Assembly (NCBI RefSeq): GCF_017433805.1
Contig: NZ_JAFRGN010000015.1
Coordinates: 1 to 64,000 of the forward strand
Source of the DNA: Butyrivibrio sp.
GTDB lineage: Bacteria > Bacillota > Clostridia > Lachnospirales > Lachnospiraceae
DNA length: 64,000 nucleotides
Reading direction: 5' to 3'
Shown here: positions 53,148-62,463 of the stretch, piece after piece
Layout of the letters: each line of letters begins with the position of its first letter
Position numbering within the stretch: position 1 is the stretch's first letter
Made by a program: the position numbers and the translations under genes
Notes under the pieces: generated by a model
What the model saw: only the letters and a program-made list of their open reading frames with translations
Told to the model about the DNA's origin: nothing
Databases searched by the model: none

Positions 53148-55040
53148 ATGAGTAAATTCCACCGAACTATAATCCATGATCATCTCAGGAAAACTACCGA
53201 GGCAGGTCCTTACAAGAGGTATCCTGATATCTCTGATAGAGATGCCTGGGATAGTCTGTCTGCAGAATTGAAAGCTAAACTTATCAGAGCTGGGGAAGAG
53301 GCATTAAGTGAGCCTTGGACGCAGCTTCTTATTTCTGATTTTACGGAGTTCAAAAAATCAGGAAACAGAGTCCGTTTCGAGGACAAATATTTTCCAAGAC
53401 GAAGAAAACTCAATAACCTTGTAATGGCAGAGTGTGCCGAGAATAAGGGAAGATTTATAGATGATATTCTTGATGGACTCTATCTGATACTAGATGAGAC
53501 CACATGGTGTCTTCCGCCGCATACGAGCTATGAGAGAGATGGACAACAGGAAACGCTTCCCGATGTTACTAGGCAGATCATCGATCTTTTTCAGGCAGAG
53601 AGCGGAGCGGAAGTAGCGTATGTGGAATATTTGCTGCGACCTGTTTTGGATAAGCTTAGTCCACATATCAGTATCTATGTAAATGAGAGGTTAAAAGAGC
53701 GTATCTTTGAACCATATCTTAACCAGTTTTTCTGGTGGATGGGTGATGGCGAGCAGACAATGTGCAATTGGACTCCATGGATAGTTCAGAATGTGCTGAT
53801 CTGCGCATTGACGAGGCCAGAGGGATATTTTTCTCAGGAGGAGATAAGGACGTTTCTCGAAAAGGCAGCAGTTTCCTGTGATTATTTCCTTGATGAGTAT
53901 GGCGAGGATGGAGGCTGCAACGAAGGCGCTCAGTATTATTCTCATGCTGGGCTGTGCCTCTTTGGATGTCTTGAACTCATGGATGGGGCGACAAATGGTG
54001 TGTATAGCGAAACACTCATTCGTAATATCGCTACCTTCATTGTTAAGATGTATGTAGGTGGTGGCTACTATGTTAACTTTGCTGATTGTAGCGCTCTTCC
54101 TGGTAGACGTACTGCAAGAGAGTTCTTATTTGGTAAGGCTATAGGTGATGAAGTACTTGCCAGCTTTGCAGCAGCAGACTTTAGGGACGAAAGCGATGCT
54201 GAGCAGCTGATAAGTGAGGAGATAAATCTCTTTTATCATGTTATGCAGGCCTTTGCCTATGATGAGATGATGGATTACCCAGTGAGCAGTAAGCTTCCAG
54301 AAAACTCATGGTTTGAGAGTATGGGGCTTATGGTTGCAAGGGATAAGACTTACACTTTGGCGGCCAAAGCTGGAGATAATGGTGACAGTCATAACCATAA
54401 CGACGTTGGTTCTTTTACCATATACAAGGATGGAAAGCCCTTTGTGATCGATCTGGGTGTTGGAACTTATACCCAGAAGACCTTTTCTGACAGGCGCTAT
54501 GAGCTGTGGACCATGCAGTCACAGTTCCACAATCTTCCAACATTTATCGATGATGCTAGTTCTGCTTCCTGTCTTGGGGATGATTCTGCAAGAGACTTGC
54601 GCAACACTCATGTAGTTATGCAGCGCGATGGCAAGGAATATGGAGCCAGAGATGTGGTGTGCAGATTGAGTGGCAATCCCACATTAATAATGAATATTGC
54701 CGGGGCCTATGGTGATAAGAGAATCAGGAGCTATACAAGGGTGGTTGAACTTGGTCAGGGTGTGATTGTTAGAGACCACTATGATAGTGATATTCCAGCG
54801 CTTATGAGCATTATGACCTACGAGGAGCCGGTCATCACAGATGCTGACGATGATTCTTTTAACGTATCAATTAGCGTTGGAGATGTTGGAACCATCACGG
54901 CTTCAGGGGTAAAAAAGACACATATCAAGGAATATCCTATCACTGACGAAAGACTAGGCATCGCCTGGAAACACAGTGTTTACAGGATTCTTTTTGAACT
55001 TGATGAGAAAGCTGGAGAATTTCAGTTCAGATTTCAGTAA
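53148..55040 (+). CDS. Heparinase II/III family polysaccharide lyase
   Basis: 630 residues from ATG 53148, one base after the previous stop with GAGGG upstream. An alpha/alpha toroid domain (about 60-390) is followed by the beta-rich heparinase II/III C-terminal domain, with the signature GDSHNHNDVGSF near residues 415-427 and QFHNLPTFID. Members cleave uronic-acid-containing glycans by beta-elimination. It has no signal peptide, so it should act on oligosaccharides inside the cell. The unsaturated product fits the next gene, a GH88 hydrolase. The actual substrate (glycosaminoglycan, alginate-like or plant) cannot be read here. Confidence 0.88.
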   Translation: MSKFHRTIIHDHLRKTTEAGPYKRYPDISDRDAWDSLSAELKAKLIRAGEEALSEPWTQLLISDFTEFKKSGNRVRFEDKYFPRRRKLNNLVMAECAENKGRFIDDILDGLYLILDETTWCLPPHTSYERDGQQETLPDVTRQIIDLFQAESGAEVAYVEYLLRPVLDKLSPHISIYVNERLKERIFEPYLNQFFWWMGDGEQTMCNWTPWIVQNVLICALTRPEGYFSQEEIRTFLEKAAVSCDYFLDEYGEDGGCNEGAQYYSHAGLCLFGCLELMDGATNGVYSETLIRNIATFIVKMYVGGGYYVNFADCSALPGRRTAREFLFGKAIGDEVLASFAAADFRDESDAEQLISEEINLFYHVMQAFAYDEMMDYPVSSKLPENSWFESMGLMVARDKTYTLAAKAGDNGDSHNHNDVGSFTIYKDGKPFVIDLGVGTYTQKTFSDRRYELWTMQSQFHNLPTFIDDASSASCLGDDSARDLRNTHVVMQRDGKEYGARDVVCRLSGNPTLIMNIAGAYGDKRIRSYTRVVELGQGVIVRDHYDSDIPALMSIMTYEEPVITDADDDSFNVSISVGDVGTITASGVKKTHIKEYPITDERLGIAWKHSVYRILFELDEKAGEFQFRFQ

Positions 55041-55077
55041 ACAATAGGCATTAAGGAAGGATATAAGGGGAAAGAGT

Positions 55078-56241
55078 ATGAACATTAAGGAAACAGATAA
55101 GCAGTGGATAAAAGAGGCGCTAGCGCAGTTTGCAGGCAAGATGGAGACAGTAGTAGAACGCAATCAGGGGAAGATTCCATATACTACTGATGAGAACGGC
55201 AGATTTGATGACCGCTCTGGCAAAAAAGATATCTGCTGGTGGACAAATGGTTTCTGGGGCGGCGAGCTCTGGCAGCTTTACAAGCTTACAGGAAAAGAGA
55301 TATTCATGCAGGAAGCCATTGGAACAGAAGATAAAATGGATGCTGCATTTATGGACTATAACGGAATGGACCACGATGCGGGATTTAGGTGGCTTCCAAC
55401 AGCTGTTATCAGATATAAGCAGGAGAATAATGCTGAGTCAAGAAACAGAGGACTTCTCGCTGCAGCAAGCCTTTCTGGACGCTTTAACTTAAATGGCAAT
55501 TTCATCAGAGCGTGGAATGACTGGGGTGATGACAGAGATACCACAGGCTGGGCAATCATCGACTGTATGATGACTCTGCCACTTCTGTATTGGGCATCAG
55601 AGGAGCTTGGAGATCCAAGATTCAAGGCAATTGCCGTGGCTCATGCAGATACTGCAATGAAGAGCTTTATAAGAGAAGATGGCTCTGTTAAGCACATTGT
55701 TGGCTTTGATCCTGCGACAGGAGAGTACCTTGGCAACTATGGCGGACAGGGCTACGATGAAGCTTCCTCCTGGACAAGAGGTCAGAGCTGGGCTCTCTAT
55801 GGATTTACTCTTAGCTATATTTATACTAAGGATATGAAATATCTTGAAACAGCAAGAAAAGTCGCTGATTACGTAATTTCTGAGCTTGATAATAAGTTCC
55901 CGGAATACCTTGTACCAGTTGACTACAGACAGCCTGCAGAGCCAGCTTATGAGGATTCAACGGCAGCAGCTATAACAGCAGGCGGACTTATTGAACTTGC
56001 AAAGTGCATGGAAGAAACTGGTGACCAGAGCGCATCTGACAAATACCTTACAGCATCCCTTAAGCTCCTTAAGGCTCTCCATGAAAAGAGATGTGACTAT
56101 ACATTAGACAAAGATAACATCCTTGAAAAGTGTACAGCTGCCTACTTTGATTCCAGACACGAGTTCGCGATCATCTACGGAGACTACTATTATCTCGAGG
56201 CACTTATGAAGCTGGATGGTAGCGCACTGACTATTTTTTAA
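55078..56241 (+). CDS. GH88 unsaturated glucuronyl hydrolase
   Basis: 387 residues of a GH88-type alpha/alpha-barrel enzyme that removes the 4,5-unsaturated uronate left by polysaccharide lyases. Supporting motifs are WWTNGFWGGELW, DHDAGFRW (a catalytic-type Asp), DRDTTGWAIIDCMM, SSWTRGQSWALYG and YEDSTAAAITAGGL. No signal peptide, matching the cytoplasmic lyase upstream. It is 37 bases after the lyase gene, behind a run of purines (AAGGGG). GH105 is the main alternative, but the motif spacing fits GH88 better. Confidence 0.88.
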   Translation: MNIKETDKQWIKEALAQFAGKMETVVERNQGKIPYTTDENGRFDDRSGKKDICWWTNGFWGGELWQLYKLTGKEIFMQEAIGTEDKMDAAFMDYNGMDHDAGFRWLPTAVIRYKQENNAESRNRGLLAAASLSGRFNLNGNFIRAWNDWGDDRDTTGWAIIDCMMTLPLLYWASEELGDPRFKAIAVAHADTAMKSFIREDGSVKHIVGFDPATGEYLGNYGGQGYDEASSWTRGQSWALYGFTLSYIYTKDMKYLETARKVADYVISELDNKFPEYLVPVDYRQPAEPAYEDSTAAAITAGGLIELAKCMEETGDQSASDKYLTASLKLLKALHEKRCDYTLDKDNILEKCTAAYFDSRHEFAIIYGDYYYLEALMKLDGSALTIF

Positions 56242-56259
56242 GAAAGTGAATGACAGATC

Positions 56260-58308
56260 ATGACCTTTGAACCCAAAACCACAGACTATAAGCTTAGCCC
56301 CTACACAGGCCTTACCAGACAGAGCTGGATCGAGGCAGCAGAGTACCTGCTGGGCGGAGTTTTTAACAATATCCAGAATATAGAAGACCCGGTTGTCATG
56401 CCAAGGTATGAGACAGAGGTGACCTACCCATCCAAGGATGCTCCGCAGTGGCGCATTAAGGCGGAGATTTTCGAGGGACTTTGCAGATCATTCTTTATTT
56501 CTGCGCCCCTTATTCACATCGAGCCAGACCTTGAGCTTAATGGCATTAACATAAGAGAATACTACAAAAAGCAGGTTCTCTATGCTGTAACTCCAGGGGA
56601 AGCCAACTATGTACTGAACTATTCAGATATGCGAGCCCTTGATAAGAGTGGTAATACAACTGCTGTATATCAGCAGACTGTTGAGACAGCAGCACTCGTT
56701 ATCTGTCTGTGGCTCTGCCATGAAGAGATATGGGATACCTATACCAAAGAGGAAAAAGACCGCATTGCAGCTTTTTTGACTGACTTTGCTCATTCTAATA
56801 CCGTTCCTCAGAACTGGCGTCTCTTTAACATGTTGGATATGGCATTTTTACACATGAACGGCTATCCAATTGATGAAGATATCATGCGCGATCACGCCCA
56901 GAACATCCTTCATTACTATGTTGGAGATGGCTGGTACAGGGATGGTCAATCCTTTGACTACTACTCCTGCTGGGCATTTAACATGTATACTGCCATCTGG
57001 AACAATTGGTATGGCTATGAAAAAGAGCCATATATTGCCCAGAAATTCGAGGAAAACTCTAACGAACTCATGAAGACCTATTCTCTGTTCTTTGACAGAG
57101 ATGGCTTTACTAATATGTGGGGCAGAAGTGGTATCTACAGAAACGCTTCCACAAGCCCATTTGACGCTAACTTTATGATGAGGAAGTCAACTATGGATCC
57201 GGGACTTGCAAGGCGCATCTGCTCAGGATCGCTCATGCAGTTCCTTCAAAGAGACGATTTCCTCTGGAACGGCGTTCCAACCCTCGGCTTCTACGGCCCA
57301 TTTATTCCGCTGGTTCAGGGGTATTCCTGTGCCGAGTCTCCAATGTGGCTTGCCAAGGCTCTTTTGTGCCTTCATCTTCCAGAGGATCATCCATTCTGGA
57401 CAGCTAAAGAGAACAACGGTACATGGGAAGAGCTTAGACCAAAAGAAACTAAGGTAACAACCCTTGATGGCCCTGCTCTTTGCATGGCTAATCACCAGGC
57501 AAACGGCATAACTGAGCTTCGAACAGGCAAGATGGTAAAAGATAAATCGGACAGCCATGGAATCTGGAACTACGGTAAGCTCGTATTCAACACCAAGTTC
57601 CCATGGGAATCAACACCTGCCGAGGGCGTAGAATCTCAGCAGTACGTTCTACAGTATATGGATAGCGAGGGCGAAAAGCCTATAACTCCTAACACCACCT
57701 TCTGGCATGGAGAAAAAGACAATGTCCTCTACCGCCGCCAGTTCTGGGAGTATGAGCCTCAGACAGAGACTCACTGGCGCACAGCAATTGACCTTGCAGA
57801 CTTTACTGTTCCTTACGGAATAATAAGAGCAGATAAGATCAGAATGTTCAGACGACCACTTCGCCTGACACTTGGCTCTTTTGGCTTCCCTGATAATGGA
57901 ACAGAAGTTATCACCAGGGAAAAGGACGGCTATAAGGCTATTATCCTCAAAGGATGCGACCACACAGGTAAAGAGAAGCAGCTTGCCTTCACAATCATGG
58001 ATGGCTGGAATGACATTAAGCTTGTTAAGAGCACGGATACTAACCCTGATAGCAAGAATTCTATAGTTGTGTATGCTGAGACAACTCGTACCAAGCAGTA
58101 CGGCTACGAGCCATATTTCCTCATTTCCCAGACTATCACCAAGGAAGATTTATCTGATTTTACAGATGAGGAGATATTCCCTGTAAAAGAGATCACTTAC
58201 ACCGATAAGGAGAAGTGTGGCGGATACGGACCTGTGACAATAACGCTTAAGAACGGCGAGACAAGAATCATTGATTTCTATGGAATAGAGTCCTGTCTGC
58301 AGCTCTGA
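56260..58308 (+). CDS. DUF2264 domain protein
   Basis: A 682-residue protein of the DUF2264 family, predicted alpha/alpha barrel at residues 20-400 (AEYLLGGVFNNIQ, NWRLFNMLDMAFLHMNG, VGDGWYRDGQSFDYYSCWAF, FTNMWGRSGIYRN) with a beta-rich tail. DUF2264 genes commonly sit next to polysaccharide lyases and glycoside hydrolases, and some relatives have lyase-like activity, but no catalytic residue can be named here. It starts 18 bases after the GH88 gene and has no signal peptide. It ends the cluster, which is followed by a strong terminator. Confidence 0.8.
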   Translation: MTFEPKTTDYKLSPYTGLTRQSWIEAAEYLLGGVFNNIQNIEDPVVMPRYETEVTYPSKDAPQWRIKAEIFEGLCRSFFISAPLIHIEPDLELNGINIREYYKKQVLYAVTPGEANYVLNYSDMRALDKSGNTTAVYQQTVETAALVICLWLCHEEIWDTYTKEEKDRIAAFLTDFAHSNTVPQNWRLFNMLDMAFLHMNGYPIDEDIMRDHAQNILHYYVGDGWYRDGQSFDYYSCWAFNMYTAIWNNWYGYEKEPYIAQKFEENSNELMKTYSLFFDRDGFTNMWGRSGIYRNASTSPFDANFMMRKSTMDPGLARRICSGSLMQFLQRDDFLWNGVPTLGFYGPFIPLVQGYSCAESPMWLAKALLCLHLPEDHPFWTAKENNGTWEELRPKETKVTTLDGPALCMANHQANGITELRTGKMVKDKSDSHGIWNYGKLVFNTKFPWESTPAEGVESQQYVLQYMDSEGEKPITPNTTFWHGEKDNVLYRRQFWEYEPQTETHWRTAIDLADFTVPYGIIRADKIRMFRRPLRLTLGSFGFPDNGTEVITREKDGYKAIILKGCDHTGKEKQLAFTIMDGWNDIKLVKSTDTNPDSKNSIVVYAETTRTKQYGYEPYFLISQTITKEDLSDFTDEEIFPVKEITYTDKEKCGGYGPVTITLKNGETRIIDFYGIESCLQL

Positions 58309-58347
58309 TCAAATAATCTTCAGCTATGAAACAAACATTATCAATAT

Positions 58348-58380
58348 CAGACATCTGTATTTGCGCAGATGTCTGTTCTT
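58348..58380 (+). terminator. Terminator of the uronate-glycan cluster
   Basis: CAGACATCTG pairs perfectly with CAGATGTCTG across an eight-base loop, followed by TTCTTT. Confidence 0.85.
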
Positions 58381-58397
58381 TAATATAAATATATTTT

Positions 58398-58426
58398 TTG
58401 AAAAAAATAAATCAGTGTGATAGAAT
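58398..58426 (+). promoter_or_regulatory. Promoter for leuS
   Basis: TTGAAA at 58398-58403, a 17-base spacer and TAGAAT at 58421-58426, about 80 bases before the start. No T-box signature is present in this leader, unlike valS. Confidence 0.6.
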
Positions 58427-58504
58427 TCTCTCTATATATGTATTCTTAGATTTAAAATCCAGGAAATATATAATAAGAAATAGATGTTTTAGAAGGAGCA
58501 CAGT

Positions 58505-60934
58505 ATGTCAGAAGTATACAACCATCATGCAGTGGAACAGAAATGGCAGAAATACTGGAAAGAGAACGAGACATTCAAGACTGATGTCTGGGATTTTTCC
58601 AAGCCCAAGTATTATGCACTTGATATGTTCCCTTATCCTTCAGGCGTAGGTCTTCATGCTGGTCATCCGGAAGGATATACCGCTACGGATATCATGTCAC
58701 GTATGAAGCGTATGCAGGGATATAACGTTCTTCATCCAATGGGATATGATTCATTTGGTCTTCCTGCGGAGCAGTATGCGGTTACAACAGGTAACCATCC
58801 AGCAGGATTTACAGAGAAAAATATAGAGACCTTCTCAGGCCAGCTTAGAGAGCTTGGCTTTGATTACGACTGGTCCAAGATGATCGCTACAAGTGATCCT
58901 AAGTTCTACAAGTGGACTCAGTGGATTTTCAAAAAGCTCTATGAGGCTGGATATGCCAAGCATATCGATATGCCTGTTAACTGGTGTGAAGAGCTTGGAA
59001 CAGTTCTTTCCAATGATGAAGTTATTGATGGTAAGAGTGAGCGTGGTGGTTACCCTGTTGTTAAGAAGATGATGAAACAGTGGGTTATTGACCAGCAGGC
59101 TTTTGCTGAGGAGCTTCTTGACGGATTAAATGAAATTGACTGGCCAGAGTCTACCAAGGAGATTCAGAGAAACTGGATCGGTAAGTCCACAGGTGTTGAG
59201 GTGGATTTCGAGATCGTAGGCGGTGGTAAGTTCTCCATCTTCACAACCTGTATTGAGACAATTTATGGTATTACCTTCATGGTTCTTGCTCCAGACGGAG
59301 ATATCGTTAAGGGACTTATGGATCGTGTTGAGAACCCTGAGGAAGTACAGGCATATATCGACGAGACACTTAAAAAGAACGACCTTGATCGTACAGACCT
59401 TAACAAGACTAAGTCTGGATGTCCACTTAAGGGTATTTACGCTATCAACCCTGTAAATGGTAAAGAGGTACCTCTTTTCATCGGTGATTTCGTACTTGCA
59501 AGCTATGGAACAGGCGCTGTTATGGCGGTTCCTACACACGATCAGAGAGACTTTGAGTATGCAGAAGTGCACAAGCTTCCACTTATTCAGGTTATCAATA
59601 ACAAGGAAGGCAATGTTGACGTAAGCGGACATGCTTTCGAGAAGTATGACTACCTTGGCAAGGGCTGCATCCTTATGAATTCTGAAGAGTTCGATGGAAT
59701 GACAGTTGAGGAAGCTAAGCCAGCTATTACCAAGAAGCTCGTAGACATGGGCGTTGCAAGAGAAAAGGTTAACTACCACTTCCGTGAGTGGATCTTTGCA
59801 AGACAGCGTTACTGGGGCGAGCCAGTTCCTTGCGTATACAAGGAGGATGGAACAATCGTATTCGTTGACGATTCAGAGCTTCCAGTTATCCTTCCTGAGC
59901 TTGAGGACTACAAGGGTAAGAATGGTGCTGCTCCACTTGAGAATGCTACTGAGTGGAAGGCATATGATCATAACGGCCTTAAGGGAGTTCGTGAGACTTC
60001 TACAATGCCAGGTTCAGCAGGGTCTTCATGGTACTACATGCGTTACATTGATCCTGATAACGATAACGAGTTTGCTAATCAGGAGCTCCTTAAGCACTGG
60101 ATGCCTGTAGACCTTTATGTAGGCGGACCAGAGCATGCTGTAGGACACCTTATTTACTCCAGAATTTGGAACCGTTTCTTATATAACAATGGTCTTTCTC
60201 CTGTAAAAGAGCCATTTAAGAAGCTCGTTCATCAGGGAATGATCCTTGGTGAGAATGGTATCAAGATGGGTAAGCGTTTCCCTGAATTCGTTGTTAACCC
60301 AAGTGATATCGTAAGAGATTACGGCGCTGATACACTTCGTCTCTATGAGATGTTCATGGGACCTCTTGAGGTATCTAAGCCTTGGAACTCCAGCAATGTA
60401 GTTGGTGCTAGAAAGTTCATCAACCGTGTATTCACATTCTTCTCAGAGCCAGCTAACATCACTGAGGAGAACAATGGTAACCTCGAGAAGATCTACCATC
60501 AGACTGTTAAGAAGGTTACAAGTGACTTCGAGGCACTTGCATTCAACACAGCTATTTCACAGATGATGATCTTCGTAAACGCTGTTTACAAAGAGGGAAG
60601 CTGCCCAAGAGAGTACGCTGAGAACTTCATCAAGATGCTTTCATGTATCTGTCCTCACGTAGGAGAGGAGCTTTGGAGCATCCTTGGTCACGACAATACT
60701 ATTGCTTATGAGCCATGGCCTCAGTATGATGAGTCCAAGTGTGTTGAGGATACAGTAGAGATTGCTGTTCAGATCAACGGTAAGGTTAAGGCAACTCTGA
60801 ACATTGGCAAGGAAGATCCTAAGGATGAAGTAATTGCTAAGGGCAAAGAGCTCATTGCTGACAAGCTTGAAGGTAAGACAGTAGTTAAAGAGATCTACGT
60901 TCCAGGACGTATCGTAAACATTGTAGTTAAGTAA
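58505..60934 (+). CDS. leuS: Leucyl-tRNA synthetase
   Basis: LeuS (809 residues) charges tRNA-Leu. Class I signatures are DMFPYPSGVGLHAGHPEGY (HIGH) and the KMSKS-equivalent, which here reads KMGKRFPEF, a substitution seen in many LeuS. The editing domain contains FTTCIETIYGITFMVLAPD, and the HFREWIFARQRYWGEPVP block follows. AAGGAG precedes the start. The chain has the usual length with no breaks. The short leader is not a T-box, so regulation differs from valS. Confidence 0.97.
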   Translation: MSEVYNHHAVEQKWQKYWKENETFKTDVWDFSKPKYYALDMFPYPSGVGLHAGHPEGYTATDIMSRMKRMQGYNVLHPMGYDSFGLPAEQYAVTTGNHPAGFTEKNIETFSGQLRELGFDYDWSKMIATSDPKFYKWTQWIFKKLYEAGYAKHIDMPVNWCEELGTVLSNDEVIDGKSERGGYPVVKKMMKQWVIDQQAFAEELLDGLNEIDWPESTKEIQRNWIGKSTGVEVDFEIVGGGKFSIFTTCIETIYGITFMVLAPDGDIVKGLMDRVENPEEVQAYIDETLKKNDLDRTDLNKTKSGCPLKGIYAINPVNGKEVPLFIGDFVLASYGTGAVMAVPTHDQRDFEYAEVHKLPLIQVINNKEGNVDVSGHAFEKYDYLGKGCILMNSEEFDGMTVEEAKPAITKKLVDMGVAREKVNYHFREWIFARQRYWGEPVPCVYKEDGTIVFVDDSELPVILPELEDYKGKNGAAPLENATEWKAYDHNGLKGVRETSTMPGSAGSSWYYMRYIDPDNDNEFANQELLKHWMPVDLYVGGPEHAVGHLIYSRIWNRFLYNNGLSPVKEPFKKLVHQGMILGENGIKMGKRFPEFVVNPSDIVRDYGADTLRLYEMFMGPLEVSKPWNSSNVVGARKFINRVFTFFSEPANITEENNGNLEKIYHQTVKKVTSDFEALAFNTAISQMMIFVNAVYKEGSCPREYAENFIKMLSCICPHVGEELWSILGHDNTIAYEPWPQYDESKCVEDTVEIAVQINGKVKATLNIGKEDPKDEVIAKGKELIADKLEGKTVVKEIYVPGRIVNIVVK

Positions 60935-60940
60935 TAAATT

Positions 60941-60976
60941 AAGGCTCTCCGAAATGATTCGGAGAGCCTTTTCTTG
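60941..60976. terminator. Terminator after leuS, possibly bidirectional
   Basis: AAGGCTCTCCGA pairs with TCGGAGAGCCTT across a small loop and is followed by TTCTTG; an AAATTAAG run precedes it and may serve the convergent CDF gene. Confidence 0.88.
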
Positions 60977-61006
60977 TAATTTAGATCTGACACAGTATAT
61001 ATGAAA

Positions 61007-62158
61007 TCAGTCACTGTAGCTTACATCCATATTTGCAAAGACATTGTAATCTGGGAAAATCTGATTGATTTCTTTAATTATCTGATCAAATACCTCTTTA
61101 CGGTTTGGAACAAAATCTAAAACTACGTCAAATCGTATCTCTCTTTTCTCAAAATCAACAAAGAATCCATGCATCTGCAAAGCTTCATTGTGCTGGGATA
61201 CAATCTTGGATATCTCGCCTCTTACTTGAGCTGCCTTATCATCCTTGGTGTTAACTGAATATACACCAACAGAGACAATGGCGATATTGTGCTGAGCATA
61301 AACCTTTTCTGTGATCTGCCTTGTAATGACGTCAATCTTGTCTGCTGTGAAGGTATCAGGGACTTCAATGTGAACTGAAGCCATTACTCTGTCAGGACCA
61401 TAGTCACTAAAGATAAGATCGTAAGCGCCCTGAACTCCTTCTACAGAGAGGATTGTCTTTTTAACAGCAGTGGAAGTTTCTGTACTGATTCTTTCACCAA
61501 GAATCTGGCTTATGGTATCGCGGAGCATCTCAAGACCAGATTTTATGAGGACTAGAGATATAATAGCTGCGAGCCAGGATTCAAGGGACAATCCGGAAAA
61601 GATATATACGAAAGCCGCTACCAGTGTAGCTACTGAGATTACTGCATCGAATCTTGCCTCAGTTCCAGATGCAACAAGGGATTCAGATGAAACCTTTTTA
61701 CCGGTGTTGATAAAGAACTGGCTGAGGCCTATCTTGACGACAACAGCTACAGCAAGAATTATCAGAGTGACTGTACTATAATCAGCTGCTTCCGGGTGAA
61801 TGATAGCCTTTATCGATTCTACAAAAGAAGTTACACCGGCATAGAGGACGATGAGGGATATAACAATTGCGCTCATGTACTCGATTCGGCCATAGCCTAG
61901 CGGATGCTTTTTATCAGGTGCTTTGCCGGCAAGCGCAGTGCCTACAATTGTGATAACGCTTGAAAGAGCATCACTTAAGTTGTTGACAGCATCAAGCATG
62001 ATAGCAATAGAGCCGGAGATAACTCCAACTACAAATTTGAAGCCTGCAAGAAGGATATTGACGATGATTCCGATGATGCTGGTTCGTATGATGGTCCTGC
62101 CACGGTTTACAACATCATTCTTAGAATATATAGAAGTATTTTTCGTTTTGTCTGACAT
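61007..62158 (-). CDS. Cation diffusion facilitator (CDF) family transporter
   Basis: 383 residues. Six membrane helices in the first 210 residues carry CDF motifs: AIMLDAVNNLSDALSSVIT in the second helix region and SEARFDAVISVATL-like SGTEARFDAVIS in the fifth, where acidic residues bind divalent metal. A cytoplasmic domain (about 220-380) has the ferredoxin-like fold with EVPDTFTADKID. CDF proteins export Zn, Mn, Co or Fe; the metal cannot be told here, and the replacement of His by Asp or Asn at the usual sites favours Mn or Fe over Zn. AAGGAG lies just upstream of ATG 62158. It is convergent with leuS. Confidence 0.88.
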   Translation of the reverse strand: MSDKTKNTSIYSKNDVVNRGRTIIRTSIIGIIVNILLAGFKFVVGVISGSIAIMLDAVNNLSDALSSVITIVGTALAGKAPDKKHPLGYGRIEYMSAIVISLIVLYAGVTSFVESIKAIIHPEAADYSTVTLIILAVAVVVKIGLSQFFINTGKKVSSESLVASGTEARFDAVISVATLVAAFVYIFSGLSLESWLAAIISLVLIKSGLEMLRDTISQILGERISTETSTAVKKTILSVEGVQGAYDLIFSDYGPDRVMASVHIEVPDTFTADKIDVITRQITEKVYAQHNIAIVSVGVYSVNTKDDKAAQVRGEISKIVSQHNEALQMHGFFVDFEKREIRFDVVLDFVPNRKEVFDQIIKEINQIFPDYNVFANMDVSYSD

Positions 62159-62235
62159 TTTTTAACTCCTTTGAAAATTGTTTGCACACAATCATATTCT
62201 ACCATGCAATTGACTGTGGAGGCAATGAGGTGTGT

Positions 62236-62307
62236 GGATCTAGGGGACGGGGTTAGTGGTCCATTTTGCATAGCAAAAATGGACCACTAACCCCGTCCCC
62301 TAGGTCC
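62236..62307. repeat. REP-like long palindrome
   Basis: A 72-base, nearly perfect inverted repeat: arms of 34-35 bases containing CTAGGGGACGGGGTTAGTGG, with a three-base loop and a single extra T on one side plus one mismatch near the base. GC-rich arms contrast with AT-rich surroundings. It sits between two divergent genes. It resembles GGGGACGG-containing REP-type palindromes linked to RAYT-type transposases; no such transposase is in the window. Confidence 0.85.
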
Positions 62308-62347
62308 ATATGGCTCCCGTATTTCCTGTGTTTATACAAATATTTTA

Positions 62348-62420
62348 AAAAATGAAACAAAATATATTGACAATGCCAAATTATTGCTTATACTAATAAA
62401 TATAAAAATGAAACAAAATA
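62348..62420 (+). promoter_or_regulatory. Two 17-bp direct repeats flanking the NAD-salvage promoter
   Basis: AAAAATGAAACAAAATA occurs at 62348-62364 and again at 62404-62420, 56 bases apart, upstream of the -35 and around the transcription start. A partial third copy (ATGAAAC) is at 62444-62450. This is a candidate operator for the NrtR-like product of the first gene. Confidence 0.6.
62367..62394 (+). promoter_or_regulatory. Promoter for the NAD salvage operon
   Basis: A perfect TTGACA at 62367-62372, a 16-base spacer and TATACT at 62389-62394, about 70 bases before the first start codon. Confidence 0.75.
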
Positions 62421-62463
62421 AAACACACAAGACAAAACATACTATGAAACGGAGGCAAGATCA

